Positions 45,656 through 57,489 of a stretch of 64,000 bases of DNA are shown one piece after another (position 1 is the stretch's first letter; every line of letters begins with the position of its first letter). The stretch comes from Ophioderma brevispina. Lineage: Eukaryota > Echinodermata > Ophiuroidea > Amphilepidida > Ophiodermatidae. The notes beneath the pieces are model-generated. The model did not search any database and was not told the origin of the DNA. It saw nothing but the letters and a program-made list of their open reading frames with translations. Both the position numbers and the translations under genes were made by a program. Location of the stretch: positions 62,001-126,000 of the forward strand of contig JAMKCH010072155.1 in NCBI GenBank assembly GCA_023653785.1, read 5' to 3'.

Positions 45656-47459
45656 TTGGTCTTATTACTTGTACGGTATTTAGGATACCTGTACTTTTAG
45701 GATACCTGTAATACCTGCAAAATCTGAATTTCGATATTTTTTTCTTTCGATATTTGGGGGGGGCTTTAGCAAATTTATGAGAGTGCCCACAAACTTCTAC
45801 TGGTTTTGTAGAGTTTGCGTCCACTATAATTGAAAATTATTAATAAATTGTACCTTCTGAATGGATGATCAATACAAATCCACGAGTTACACAAAGAGTT
45901 CAAGGGTCATAGACCACTTGCTTGTGCCTGGATCCTGGAAGTTGATAGTCAGCCTTAGGACACATCTGGTAGACTATCACATTGCATAATCTAGCCTAGC
46001 CATAACAAACGCTTCTGTATCTCAGTCTACTCTCTCCTGGTCTAATGATGTATGCGTATTTCTATGTCGTAATATGTTGTCATGAAATGTGATGACATCC
46101 GATAACTGAACTGGCTGACCCCTTCACATGTGCTCAAGGGCTAGCAAATGACCTGGCATACAAAATCATTTCTTCCTCACATTTTGCTTTAAATTCCATG
46201 AAATGTCGCAGTAGCCCAGATTGTAAAATTGACGAAACTGTTAAGAGAAGGAAATATGTTTTCTTTCCTTTGATCTTTCTATCCATCATTCTTTAGTGCT
46301 TATTTTAGCAAGTAAATATTATCCCAAGTCATCCAAATTCCTGGATGCACGAGGTGGGATTGCCGAACCGCTGAGAATATCTGCTTCTAGGACTGTGAAA
46401 CATGTCATAGTGATAGTAGCGTGAAAATCCTAGATTAACCACTACCCTTTTTATATCACAATTGGAAAAATTATAGACTAGCTAAAATGCTAGAAATTAT
46501 AGACTAGGATGTCTTGTCAAACAATCTACCAGGTGCCAGTTAGACAATTTAAGCTATCGAGATCACAGGATGTGCCAAAGTCTGATAATGTTGAAAGTTT
46601 AAATATACATTTTGTTGACGAGGTCTTGCTGTTTCATTTAACATCTCGCAAGTAAAAAAAGAGCGCAAAAATGGCTGAGATTGAACGACCACTTGAGTGT
46701 TCTCTTGAAGAAACAGAAGTTGTACACACCAAGTCTCTTCACATTGTACAATGATATTGACAGCATATGTATGATAATTTGTTTATCAGCATCGAAATGT
46801 CAGTTTAATCAACATTTTTGTCAATAACACTGTTAATGGATAAGGTGATTTTTGTGTAGTGTGTAAGCCTAGTATTTAACTATTTTTGACAGAATCTTCG
46901 CAAGGGATCACTAAACATCGAATTCATCAAATAACCAACATTTACCGTATGTGATTTTGATTTTATTGCTGCATTAATCCTTATTACGCATTACTACGAC
47001 ATTTTATTTACCTTTTTAAATCCATGTCGGGAACCTAGTAATCCCAAGCTTTACAAATCATAGTTAAGGAGGAAACCAAGATCACGTTGTACCTCTAAGC
47101 ATGCAGTTATTCACCCACAGACAGAGCTGAACCGTGTAGATTTTCACTACTCGCTTATTGAAGGTAATGACGGCCCAAAGCGCGATGAGAGGCGGAACAA
47201 TAACCAAGTTCTCACGTTTCGTATACATCATTTACAACTTTTACCCATATTGGCTCTATCATACATATAAAGAAGTCTAAGCCTTTTTTGCCCCAGAAAA
47301 ACGGATAAGAAAGCTTTCTTCTCTCTTATTCTGTGGTTTCAACACTCTTAGAGAGATAAGAAAAAGAAAGAGAGAAAGAGCAAATATAAGCGAATAAGAA
47401 ATAAATAAAAACATGAACAAAGACAGAAAATTAAAGAAAAAAGTATATAGAGTATAAAA
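45656..47459. other. No gene confirmed
   Basis: AT-rich. A small ATG frame of 27 codons at 46671-46754 (MAEIERPLECSLEETEV start) has a good initiation context but no recognised homologue and no nearby splice site. Purine-rich DNA at 47345-47370. Confidence 0.4.
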
Positions 47460-47540
47460 TGTGTGTATGTGTGTGATGTGTGTGTTTGTTATGTACACGT
47501 GTGTTTTTGTTTTTGTTTGTTAATGTGTGTGTTTGTTTGG
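47460..47540. repeat. (TG)n/(TTTG)n low-complexity tract
   Basis: GTGTGTATGTGTGTGATGTG followed by TTTTTGTTTTTGTTTG-type repeats. Confidence 0.9.
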
Positions 47541-47759
47541 CGCCTTCAAAGACAAAGAAATTTATATAATAAAGATTAGATTAAAAATGGGAAATTTTTT
47601 GTGTTTTAAAATGTGTTCAAATTAAAGGCCCCTTTGAGAGTTTTTCATGTTGTCGTCTTTGAATTAAAGAATATCACTCAATGAAACTTTCGGAAATTGC
47701 AGATCAGTGTGGTACTTCCGTGGCCTTCGTTGTGTATACACGGGAGCATTATGTATGGC

Positions 47760-47955
47760 AAGCTAAAAGGATCATAACTTATTGGCTTGGTCACAACACG
47801 TTGCTTTCAAGCAACGTGTTGCTTTCAGAAAACAACACGTTGCTTAGCTAATCATTCAGAAAAGGCTAGAAATGTGAAAAGTAACGAGTTGCTAATCAGA
47901 CAGCACTTAAACAACGCGTTGCTTTCGTTAGCAACACGTTGTGTTTTCAGCTGAC
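47760..47955. repeat. Palindromic CAACACGTTG satellite, second locus
   Basis: CAACACGTTGC, CAACGTGTTGC, CAACACGTTGC, AACGAGTTGC, CAACGCGTTGC and CAACACGTTG with CTTTC-type linkers, less regular than at 18626-19100. The preceding GGCAAGCTAAAAGGATCATA resembles the GCCATAGGGGTCATAAC spacer of the first locus, so the two blocks are related. Confidence 0.85.
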
Positions 47956-47975
47956 TTTTGAAACGAGCGATTGCT

Positions 47976-48190
47976 TTAGCGTTTTGAATATTCAATGGTA
48001 CCTGACTCCATAGCGACAGACGACAACTGAGTTTTATGCTGTGATCTGAGTTTTATGCTGTGGAACCTTGAGGCAGCATTGGAGACCTGATCTACGACCA
48101 CCGTAATCAGGGACATACAGCTGAAGCAGTCCACATATGCCTTGTAGGTCAGTAACATGATCTTATAAACTATTCTGTGCTTGACAGAAA
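47976..48190 (-). pseudogene. L2/CR1-like RT thumb remnant
   Basis: Minus frame reads VSVKHRIVYKIMLLTYKAY and later LRSQHKTQLSSVAMES, matching the LPVxxRIxYKIxLLTYKAL and LRSxxxxxL blocks of L2-type elements. No other block is preserved. It sits next to the palindromic satellite. Confidence 0.6.
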
Positions 48191-48242
48191 CTCTAGGACA
48201 AATGTTTTGCATGGTTAGAGCGCTATACGTATGAATACTTTC

Positions 48243-48268
48243 ATAATAATAATAATGTTATTATTACA
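48243..48268. repeat. Short (AAT)n/(TTA)n hairpin
   Basis: TAATAATAATAATGTTATTA forms a small hairpin. Confidence 0.7.
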
Positions 48269-48429
48269 TCTTTGGCTGCTGCTTCTTTTACTATGATTAG
48301 CCCAGGAGCTAACAGACATTTGTAACACATCTCGAGTACAAAAGGTTTGAGTGATTAAATATGTAGACAGCCTGACACGAACCCCTGAAACGTGATTATT
48401 AAGTGCTGCAAGTGGTGCCTTAAGGAGAA

Positions 48430-48700
48430 GGCCCATACAAAGATTGTACAGGGGGTCAAATTTGTAAATGTTGAAAAGTATACCACCGTACCACATTATT
48501 TGTCTAACCATAAGGATTGATAAAAGCTATAGTTTGTACTATCTACAGCCAAAAGTTTCGGAGTTATAGACTAAAACAACAAAATCAATAAAAAGGGTAA
48601 ATTTCAGTTGTACAGGGCCCAGGGGTCAAATTTTAAAGCTGCTCCAATTTGGATAGAAAATTGTGCAAATTAGTGGTAGAGCTCATAAGTTAAGGAATAG
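48430..48700 (+). repeat. Dispersed repeat family D, copy 1
   Basis: TTGTACAGGGGGTCAAATTT, then AAATGTTG, ACCATAAGGATTGATAAAAG, CTATAGTTTG..ACTATCTAC and TTATAGACTA. The same order occurs at 58430-58600, and the end words appear inverted near 59045-59105. Confidence 0.65.
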
Positions 48701-48730
48701 TTTTAAGTGTCTCAAATGCTTAGTATAGTT

Positions 48731-48917
48731 CAGGGGTTCTCAATTATATTAGCTGAAGGGCCAGAGAATGCCAAACATGTTTGAAAGTGCCCTACTTGAG
48801 GCCCAAATACACCTGAAATTCTTATGTTTCCCTTTATATTTTAGAGCAAGTCGAGGGCCAAAAATCAATGGTTGGCGGGCTGGATTTGGCCCGCGGGCCG
48901 CCTATTGAGAACCCCTG
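48731..48917. mobile_element. hAT-type MITE with perfect 8-bp target duplication
   Basis: Ends CAGGGGTTCTCAA and TTGAGAACCCCTG are perfect inverted repeats, next to which GGGCCAG and GGCCCGCGGGCCGC occur, as in hAT elements of the Charlie/Tip100 kind. GTATAGTT is repeated exactly at 48723-48730 and 48918-48925. 187 bp, no transposase. Confidence 0.95.
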
Positions 48918-49289
48918 GTATAGTTACTAAAGTAGGGGGAAACAAGGACAAGCCCATTGAATGCAATGGAGTTTGACCTTCTGTGCCCCCTACACCGGTA
49001 TCTAAAGTATTTGTCAAAATGCTAATTTTGGCACAAAAACAAACTTAATAACATATCAAAAATAGTTGGGCATTTCGCTTAAAGGTAACATTCGGGGTCC
49101 GATACAATTAACAACAACCTTCTTTAGTAACACATCTTAAGTGTCCTCTGTTAAAAATCACCCCCACCCCCAAATAGTTGGGCATGTAAGGGGGTTTCCG
49201 TACACCCCCAGTACTTAACCAAATCAACTTTCGGATGCCTTTTAGGGTTCTTTAATACATTTTAGATATTAACAGTGAAAAAATGAGTG

Positions 49290-49515
49290 CTCTTGAGCTA
49301 TCCAAGATGGCCGCCAATATGGGCTCCAAAAAATGGTCAAATTTAAGAAATGTCATATATCGGCCTAAAAATTGGATAAAAGCATAAATGAAATCACTAA
49401 ATATAAGTTCTTTATCTTTGCCAATCACTTGTGGCAATTTCAGTTTACTACTATACATCAAATTCAAGATGGCGTTCAATATGGTCGCCAAAATTGAAAA
49501 CATTTTCAATATTTT
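49290..49515. repeat. Two diverged AAGATGGC repeat units
   Basis: CCAAGATGGCCGCCAATATG (49303) and TCAAGATGGCGTTCAATATG (49467) recur about 165 bp apart, each followed by a CCAAAA word. Words of this kind also end family A and the repeat at 57490. Confidence 0.55.
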
Positions 49516-49936
49516 GACCCCTGTATAAATCTCCCACCTAAAAATACATAATTCCAATGCTTTTTATTTAGAAACTTTCATAACGTTGTTCTTAAAGGTT
49601 TTGACACATTAGCTTTGAGAATTGATTATTTGCAAGTAAGCCATAATTGGCCTATTTGAGTACTAACCTATTCGTATGACACGAACCCCACTGAATAACT
49701 ATTTTAGTAGTTAACGTTCATCTCTTTATATAAATAACGTAATATCGAAACGCTGATAACAATCATTCCGCTAAGTAATAAGTTTTTTCCGCAAAGTTCA
49801 ACTTCTCACCACTTACCCGACTTCTGTTATAGAAAATACTGTTGACGTTTTTGTATGTTTTTTTGTTTTGGTTTTTTGTCTGTTTGTTATATTTTTCGTT
49901 AGTTTTATTTTTTACAGTATCGGAAAATGGGGTTGG

Positions 49937-50581
49937 TTAACCCGAAAAGAGCCGGGCTTTTTTGGACCATCTCACCGCCGGTCGGATTCCGCCCCCCCCC
50001 CCTCCGTATCTCGGAAACGGATTGATTAACGATCCTATGGTGTTGGTACCAATGGATATAATAACCTCGCAAGTCCGTTGATACCAAAAAAAGTACAACC
50101 AGACCTTGTTACGTCACAGTGACGTCAAACTGACGTCATGCAAAAACGCGAACCATCGTAAAAAAAGCGCAGCAAAATTCATGGTTTTTCGCCATTTTTT
50201 CAAGCAAAAGTTGGATTTTTGGCCATGATGTAATTTCAAAGTAGCTGCAACACATGCTCTCCTAAATAAATCAAATACATAAGATAAAACATATGTAACT
50301 ATATCTTTAGCACAAAAAACTGGATTTCTGCTGTTCGGCCGTGTAATTTGCAATGGGAATTAGCTTTTCTTCTTTTCTTACTTCGCACGCAGTGCGCGAT
50401 TACGTAAACGCCGCGTCAGAACTGAGGCCCGATTTGTTCAAATGGTTTTAAATTGAGCACAAGGCTTCAAAGGAAAAAAGTCATGTAGTTTCGGTGGAAA
50501 AAAAAACCAAATAGGCGAGATCCGACAAAAAATGTCGAGGGGCGGACTTCCGGGCCCCCTCCCCGGCCCTTTTAGGGTTAA
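49937..50581. mobile_element. TTAA-flanked MITE, family 4
   Basis: Left TTAACCCGAAAAGAGCCGGG and right CCCGGCCCTTTTAGGGTTAA are inverted repeats (the right adds a few bases). TTAA at 49937-49940 and 50578-50581. The interior (645 bp) has a C-run at 49992, three TGACGTCA-type words spaced exactly 11 bp apart (50109, 50120, 50131) and no long open frame. Confidence 0.85.
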
Positions 50582-50782
50582 AACTTCCTGCCCTTTAAGC
50601 TTAGCGTGGCATAAAATATCTTGAATTCTGAAATAAACTTGAAGTAATTTTAGTCATGGCCTATAATACAGACAACGAGACAAATAATAATGTGCTAAAG
50701 TCAAATTATATTACCAGAGAAGAAATTGCTTTGTACATCAGATGATGGCCATGGATACGACGAAATTAAATTGATTTTGACG

Positions 50783-50838
50783 AAATTGTATGAAAATTTG
50801 TATTGTATGAAAAATTATATTGTATGAAAAATTGTATC
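50783..50838. repeat. 15-bp minisatellite (TATTGTATGAAAAAT)
   Basis: About four units of TTGTATGAAAAATTA-type sequence in tandem. Confidence 0.85.
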
Positions 50839-50901
50839 AACAATCTTCTTAAAACACACATTTTCTCCAACATCTAGTTTTCCTGTTTTCTTTCTTTCTC
50901 T

Positions 50902-50914
50902 ATTATTATTATTA

Positions 50915-50945
<31 letters not shown>

Positions 50946-50966
50946 CATTATTATTATTATTATTAA
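50902..50966. repeat. (ATT)n microsatellite
   Basis: About 20 ATT triplets with GTT and CAT interruptions. No retroelement is recognisable next to it. Confidence 0.95.
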
Positions 50967-52416
50967 TAAAGTTAAATTTATTGATCAAATGTTTAATATA
51001 ATTGATGGGACTAAAACAACTTAACGAGATATGAAATATAATGAAAAATGTTTTAAACTAACTTGGAAAACCTATAATTGCGCTACATCAATACACAACG
51101 GTTTTATTTCAGGCCAGGCAATATTAACGCTTATCAATTCTCATTGACAAATCGAATTTGACGAATAAATTGCTTACTCAGTCCGTGCGCCTTTAGTACC
51201 CTTTGGCATCCCAAGAGGAAGCCATCAGAAATGAACCGAAAATAAAATCTTGACCGCTTGGAGTATAATCATGCACGTTCCTTCATTCCTCCGGTGATGG
51301 TACCGCTTGCTCTCTATTGTTTTTTGCTCAGATCAAACGTGCTGGCGTAAAAGCTAACGCGTTTCCGTAGATAGCTTATCAATTAAAATTTGGCCTTCGG
51401 GCTCGGAAATCATATGATGGAGCCGATTTTTCGTCGTCTACCCGGAGATATCCCTCCGAGTAAAACCAGAAATTTTGGGGTTTCTGACACTAATTGGTTC
51501 CAAAAATATGCAGACTGCGCACCAAATTGCCAAGTATTCAACGAACACGGTACCCTTTATGAAGCTGTGGTTTAATATGTTCCTATGTTGAGGAGAGACG
51601 TGCTTTGGATTATTATATTCCTTACCTCTTGCTCTTTGAGATTCGATAGGCTTATAAAATTGGTCACTCTTACTGATGGTTTGTGTCCTTTTTAATAGCC
51701 TGGAACAGAAATATAAGGGTTTGAATCAAACAATAAGTATTTAAAATTCCTTGCAATTGCGCCGATTAAAATATCAACGAACCTTAATTTACTCCTTTCC
51801 ATGACAATGTAAGCCTAATTTTCCACAGAATATGATCTTAACCAGCGTAGCTCGGTCATCTTCTAGCTGACTAAAGCATCACTAAACAGGTACAATAATA
51901 CCCTCAGGTAAAACAAACCCACTGATTAACTCACACAGTAGTCTATGGAAAAACTGGCAACTTTGGCATGTTTCTGTTCGCATTTAAAAAAACTCTCACA
52001 GAGGAATACAACAATATAAAGCCAAAGTATAAGCTAAGTTCACCAATTGAACCAGATTTTCAACATAAGGGACCAAGAAAATGTTTTGTTACGATTCATT
52101 TAACGTCGAGTCATCGAAATGCCCAGCACGAGATACTCAATTGTCCTGTGCGACTGACTGAGGTGAAATGATGAGCGCGGAGTAAATTATACCATTTACC
52201 CCAATTTACTGTGCAAATGCCATTTAATTTGAGAATAAAATAACACTCTATCTATGTCAATCATGACCTTACACCACTTGCTTTAATATACTTAGTGCAT
52301 TTTCAGCATTTTCAGACATTGTGAAGCAGACATTGTTCAGATGCTCTGCGAGAAAGGTGTGGACCCGAAGATTTTTCTCCTTATGGCAAAGCCTAGTTTG
52401 TGGTGTCCAACCCACA
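50967..52416. other. No gene recognised
   Basis: Plus frames at 51390 and 51968 lack known motifs; the first starts at TTG. No repeats noted. Confidence 0.45.
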
Positions 52417-52992
52417 TTAAAGAGACACTGGCACATTGAACAAAAAAAATGAAGGGTTCGCCCTCAAGATTTTTCGAAATCGATATGTTTGCATGGTTGT
52501 AAAGGGCTTTTTATATACCAAAAGCCCTCACCCGAAATAGTATGGAGTGTCGCAAATGGGGCATGCTCGCTGTTTGGTGGGTAAGACGGGCGAACGATTT
52601 TATAATTTTAGCGTACGCGTGCGCCGGCGATGTTAATTTCAGCAGACGATGAAAACGCGTTTAACACAAGAACACACGCCGTATGCATGTTTCCCACGCT
52701 ATGCACACTTTTTGATCTGTCTATAACCTTTGCGGTTTTAATTCAGTGAGTACGAGTCAAAAAAAATCATAGTAATTACATTTTGTTGATTCAAGTTTGG
52801 AAAACTTAAAAGTTGGCCCTACAAATTACCTGGATAGTCCTTTATCCTCATATCAATGTCCCCTATCTGTGTTGGGTATGTTATTTTTTATGTGTAAATA
52901 TATCTCTGTTCTTCCATGGCCTTAGACTATCATTTGAGAGCCAAGTGAAGACATTTCATATTTTTGTGAAAATGTGCCAGTGCCGGCTTTAA
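52417..52992. mobile_element. TTAA-flanked MITE, family 5
   Basis: Left TTAAAGAGACACTGGCACAT and right ATGTGCCAGTGCCGGCTTTAA are inverted repeats differing by two bases and an indel. TTAA at 52417-52420 and 52989-52992. 576 bp with no coding capacity. Confidence 0.87.
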
Positions 52993-55135
52993 GCCAGAAC
53001 CATTGAAATTAGTGTCCTATTGTGGCCAAAATTCACTTCTTGCACGAAAGGCTTGGTTTCATAGTTCCTTGAGTGGAAATAATATTTTAACTTGCTTATA
53101 CATGATTATGGGCCATTCTCCACAAAGGTAACCTTTTGCAAAAAATAAATTTAGTTAATGCTCTTAGTTAAATTCTTTACAATTCCATGTTGATTTCTTT
53201 CCAATATCCTGCATGATATTCTTAAAACAATCTTTTCAACTCAAACACCCTCATCTGCATAAATGAACAATAATTAACAATTTGGGGTAAACAAAGTGAA
53301 ATTATTATACCATTTTGCTTCCTTAAGCTTTATATTGTAGATTTTGTTCATTTTTTTTGTTTGAAATATTTCCTAAAGTTTTGAGTGGACTCCAATTTTT
53401 CGAAGTTTTGAAGTCAATGTAAACCAAACTTGGGGCATACGTGCAACGGTAGAACATGCATATGATAAGGTCAAGAGTCACTTGGACAGGTTCAAGGAAT
53501 CTGAGGTCAAGTTATATAAATAGGAGTGAAGTCTACTGTACCCCACCAGTCCCCTCGGCTCTGTTTCGGGTTTAGAGCGCACTTCGTTAAAAAATAATGC
53601 TAAACTAAAACTTGAGGACTTTTACAGCTTACCACCCCCTGGACAGCCCTGCACACAATTTGTCGCACAGAACGTTAATTACACAAGGCCCTGGATTAAC
53701 ACTAGGTGGGAGTAGCCCACCGAATTAACACTAGTAGGGAGTACCACGGTTTATGGGTGGGAAGAGTCTAGTGTATTTCAGTCGCTTAGCGCTTTCCTTT
53801 CATCACGTGGACCGAGGGAGGGCTAAGTGATCGGAAAAGGTTGGATCGCGAAAGCAGGCGACCCTTGTTTTCGCCAAACCGCTTTGTTGTAATTTGAAGG
53901 ACATATATTATTGCCATTTGGATAAGGTAGCAGTGTTTAACTTTTGTTATAGTTATACAACTCTGATTCTGCATCCAGTGATTAAACCGAAGAAAAAAAA
54001 CAATTAACCTAAAGCCTGGTCTGAACCCCCTTTTTTGTGTCTTTCAAAAGTTTGGGAAGAGATTTTTCCCCCCTAAAATTTTTTCCCCCCCCCAGTAGAC
54101 TTGCACCATTTCAACACAGGGAATCTGCATATTTACAGTTAAAATTGGGGGGGGGCTCTTTGAAGTTATTGCTGAATGAAATTGTAAGGAAGGGTTTCAA
54201 AACTAGTTGAGATATGGGAATACACAAGATTTTTATACCACTTCTTTGTTTGTTGTGCCACATTAACAGATGAAACACCACATTTTGTGTTATAAGTGAA
54301 TGAAGATCTCACAACGTAACCACCAATGTCACACGTGACCATACTTAATGATATATATTTGTTAACTATAAGTAAACTAAAGTTTGCTTGTTTACTTTTT
54401 AATACTAATATTGTTGAAATGATTAAGTACGATTGTCTTTCTGACATAACTATAAGAATGTGAGTACTTAAATAATCACAGAATTTTACGTTTTGAATTT
54501 GAAATTTGAAACCCTTTTTGTCTTACGTCACACACGAGACCGATCTTAATTTACCCCTATGACAAAATAACCAATCGTAAGGCACAAGTTAAAAAACATT
54601 ATTCTGGTTAGGTGGGACTAAAGGTTATTCGTTATATCAAATATAATAACATTAATTGGAAAAACAGACATTGACGGTGACAGACAGCATTGAGTTGAAA
54701 ATAAAAATTTACCTTTTCTGGTCAAACCTTAACCGAAGAATGGCCCGATGCAGTAACATTTTGAAGCAGTTAGTGCTATAGTAATCCTAGCGACGTGAGA
54801 CTATCTTTCCTTTTAGAGTGGTAGAATGTTGAAATGTGGAGGGGTGTTGGGTTAAAAAATCGTTTTAATAAACATTTAGTCCCAATAATCGCTTGTTAAT
54901 TTTAATCCTGTACATTTTATGAATGGAATATCTCTATTGTTAGTACACGATGCATTTAATAACGGCACTTTTTTGCAGTAAGAACTCGGACTAAGCTATA
55001 GCCTGAATGCCTAGTGGTCGATCAGTACCCTTTACGAAGCCGATTTTTCTGAACGGAAACATGCCAACTTATGTGCTTTCAAAATTCCTTTTTTACAATT
55101 GCTGTGAATATAACTATGTCTATTGTTAGGGTAGC
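52993..55135. other. No gene seen
   Basis: AT-rich. A 20-bp word ATTAACACTAG.TGGGAGTA is repeated twice near 53694-53740. C- and G-runs lie at 54068-54092 and 54147. No motif-bearing frame. Confidence 0.5.
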
Positions 55136-55354
55136 ATGCCGAAAATGCATGAAAATACTTACCCCAAGGTACCGACACTCGGCTGCAGTTTCACGTTGAT
55201 CAAATTATTGGTCGCTGCTGCTGTTCTTTACCATCCTGGATTTTGCTGTCAAATGTGCATTTTAATGCTGTTGCGCATATGCAATCGTATGTTAGTTTGG
55301 CATCCAGTCACGGTGGCACAGTTGAAGGGGACTACCCAGGGCCTCCGCCATTGA
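55136..55354 (+). CDS. Unrecognised 72-codon ATG open frame
   Basis: A continuous frame with an ATG start and a hydrophobic middle (TLIKLLVAAAVLYHPGF), 7 cysteines or so in the second half of the sequence region and no known motif. It lies 400 bp before the candidate first exon at 55750. Length alone is not convincing at this base composition; it may be chance. Confidence 0.12.
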   Translation: MPKMHENTYPKVPTLGCSFTLIKLLVAAAVLYHPGFCCQMCILMLLRICNRMLVWHPVTVAQLKGTTQGLRH

Positions 55355-55749
55355 AATACATTTTTTTTTCAAAACTAGAAATTTGAACAATTAAGTACAC
55401 ATATTCTAAATTCTTTAAGTCTTAACGTAAGACCGATTTAATGAAAATCTTTTACGATAAAATTCCACTGCGTCTCGTGTACCGAATGCTTTACACGTCT
55501 GAGCTAGACTGCTAAACCTGGTGATGTCATTGTCTCTAGACAGGCGAGTTAATTGTTGACCGTTTCAAACCCTGCTGTGTAGGTCGGCAATAGTCTCAAT
55601 CACCTAAGCTCCAAAAAGATCATGTTGAACGAACGTGAAAATTGAACACGGGGCTCGGCGGCCTGTCACAGCCGATACGCCATATGACCTGACCTCTCCA
55701 CAGGTCAGTGGAGCGTCTGTTTATAGATACCCTCGTGAGATGTAAACAC
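55355..55749 (+). other. Possible upstream region of the candidate gene
   Basis: Base composition rises in GC and CpG over 55620-55740 directly before the candidate ATG. A small inverted word around ACCTGACC..GGTCAGTGG is present at 55688-55712. No TATA box is convincing. Confidence 0.3.
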
Positions 55750-55815
55750 ATGGCCGCTGCTGCGATAGAATCCTGGATAGAAGCCGATGAAAATTGCCGA
55801 GTTTTTCCTTCAAAC
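55750..55815 (+). CDS. Candidate first coding exon (22 codons), host gene unknown
   Basis: ATG at 55750 lies in a strong initiation context (ACACATGGCC) and opens MAAAAIESWIEADENCRVFP plus two codons. The frame then meets a consensus splice donor, AAC/GTGAGT, at 55815/55816, in phase 0. The codons are not AT-driven like the surrounding DNA, and the upstream 120 bp are richer in CpG. About 280 bp on there is a strong acceptor with a compatible open frame. I do not recognise the protein. Without transcripts this is a candidate only. Confidence 0.38.
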
Positions 55816-56098
55816 GTGAGTAATCGCATTGATATTAAAGACCCCAAAGTGCCTTAGTTAACATTAATCCCTGTAGTACTGCTCAATGGGGCATATGTGT
55901 GACCAAACGTCTGCATGCATAATTGCTTCTGGAAATGTACATAAGCTTTTCGCCGGGATCCCATATTGCCCGCAACCCAATGTAGACCTATGGGGATACA
56001 ATTAGGGTTGCGGTACCGAAACTATGAATGCCTACGATTGAATATGTTTCAAAAGCACAGACAAAAGACGGCTTTGCGCCCAGGATTTTTTTTTACAG

Positions 56099-56218
56099 GT
56101 GTTTAAGCCTCAAAATATCATGTTACTCACCGCCAGGTGTCACAAATTAATGCAGGCCGATACGTATTATCTATACACGACTAGTCTAGCAGGTTATATG
56201 GGTTCCCATGCACCCCCT
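56099..56218 (+). CDS. Candidate second exon, end uncertain
   Basis: A polypyrimidine tract and acceptor (TTTTTTTTTACAG) end at 56098. The frame that continues phase 0 from the first candidate exon stays open for 40 codons (VFKPQNIMLLTARCHKLMQA, then DTYYLY) to a TAA at 56219. Possible donors are CAG/GTGTCA at 56136 and CAG/GTTATA at 56192, both weak, so the true end is unknown. The intron would be 283 bp. No protein family recognised. Confidence 0.28.
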
Positions 56219-56442
56219 TAAAACTAAATTCTAACATGATTTGTAGAATCTTTACGACATATTCTTAAAGAATTTTGATGTTACCAAAATCAAATATTGT
56301 CCCACAGGGTCCGTTTGGCGGCCATCTTGAATCTCAACAGATCAGTCATATAAAGTGGTTCGATTTAGTTGAAGAGTATCTCAGTTGAACTACATTCAAC
56401 GCAAGGTTTGGTTTGAGTCAGCCTGATATTTAAATAGTAATA
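56219..56442. other. No feature seen
   Basis: AT-rich, contains a GGCGGCCATCTTGAAT word at about 56319 like other AAGATGGC repeats here. Confidence 0.4.
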
Positions 56443-56559
56443 ATAATATTGAATGGCCTTTTTTCGTATGATACAAGAATATATTGCACTCGCTAGAAAA
56501 ATTGTACTCCTCTTCGTGCAATGTATTCTTGTGTCATACTCAAAACCATTCAATATTAT
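56443..56559. mobile_element. Short foldback element
   Basis: Arms AATATTGAATGG..TATGATACAAGAATATATTG on the left and CAATGTATTCTTGTGTCATA..CCATTCAATATTA on the right are reverse complements around a loop of about 25 bp. A short MITE or a hairpin. Confidence 0.82.
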
Positions 56560-56625
56560 AAAATATAACTACCATGCTACCTTTGCCACAATATCACCAT
56601 AGATATTACCATTCATCATATTCAT

Positions 56626-56728
56626 CTTTAGGGTACCCTTGCTTTTTTCCTGCTAAGAGGTACCCTAAAGCGCTTTTAACGTGCAACACATTTGATGTTA
56701 CACATAACATTGGTAACAATGTTATGTT
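56626..56728. repeat. Two small hairpins
   Basis: CTTTAGGGTACCCTT pairs with AAGAGGTACCCTAAAG (56626-56669), and ACATAACATTG pairs perfectly with CAATGTTATGT across a 6-base loop (56701-56728). Both are within 110 bp of the foldback at 56443. Confidence 0.7.
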
Positions 56729-57489
56729 GCATTTAGAATTAGCAATGCAAACTATGGATAAATGTACTGCACCTTCAGTAAATGTAATTTTATTAACAAT
56801 ATTATTGTTTATATTGGTATAAACACACTCCTTTTCGATACGTGCCATTTTTCTTTCTTTTTTCAATTTTTAATAATTAATAACTTGCACATATGCCTCG
56901 CACAAATATCTTGATGGACCTATTGACAGAATACAATGATAGTTTTAGAAGGAAATCCATTACGAATACCGTTTACTTGTAGTAAATGTTACGAACCCCT
57001 GAGTTTACGGAACGCCATTCATGACCTACATACTTAAAAGACAGCTCAAATTTGCGATAACTTCTAAAACATGGATGATACGGGGATATTGTAGTTTAAT
57101 GATATTTAAGAAATCTGTTGATACCATTGAATTGTAAGGAGAGCTCGCAGCGGCTCGCTGCCCTCTTTGTCGTGCATGTAAGAAATTGGTATGAAGCTAT
57201 ATTATATCTTTGTCTTTATTTGGCCATGGATAAAAAGGGACAGAAAATCGCTTAGTGTGATGTTCAATTCAAATGTTGATAGCTATTCTTTTTCTCGGGT
57301 CTCGGGTCCAAGCGCATTTTACTCAAGGGTAGCCATAGTTAGGTCCAAAACGTGACCATTCTCTGACTAGTAAGGTTTGATGATTGATTTTAATTGGCTT
57401 CTATGGACCTATTAAGGAAAAAAATTTCCCCCCATGTCCTTTGCAAAAATCCCGGCATTTTTTCACTAGAGGCCAAAATTAATTTTCTT
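56729..57489. other. No gene; weak exon-like segment at 57142-57180
   Basis: AT-rich. GAGAGCTCGCAGCGGCTCGC and what follows to CAT/GTAAGA (57180/57181) is GC-rich and open (ESSQRLAALFVVH); its acceptor is poor. Only a hint. Confidence 0.3.
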
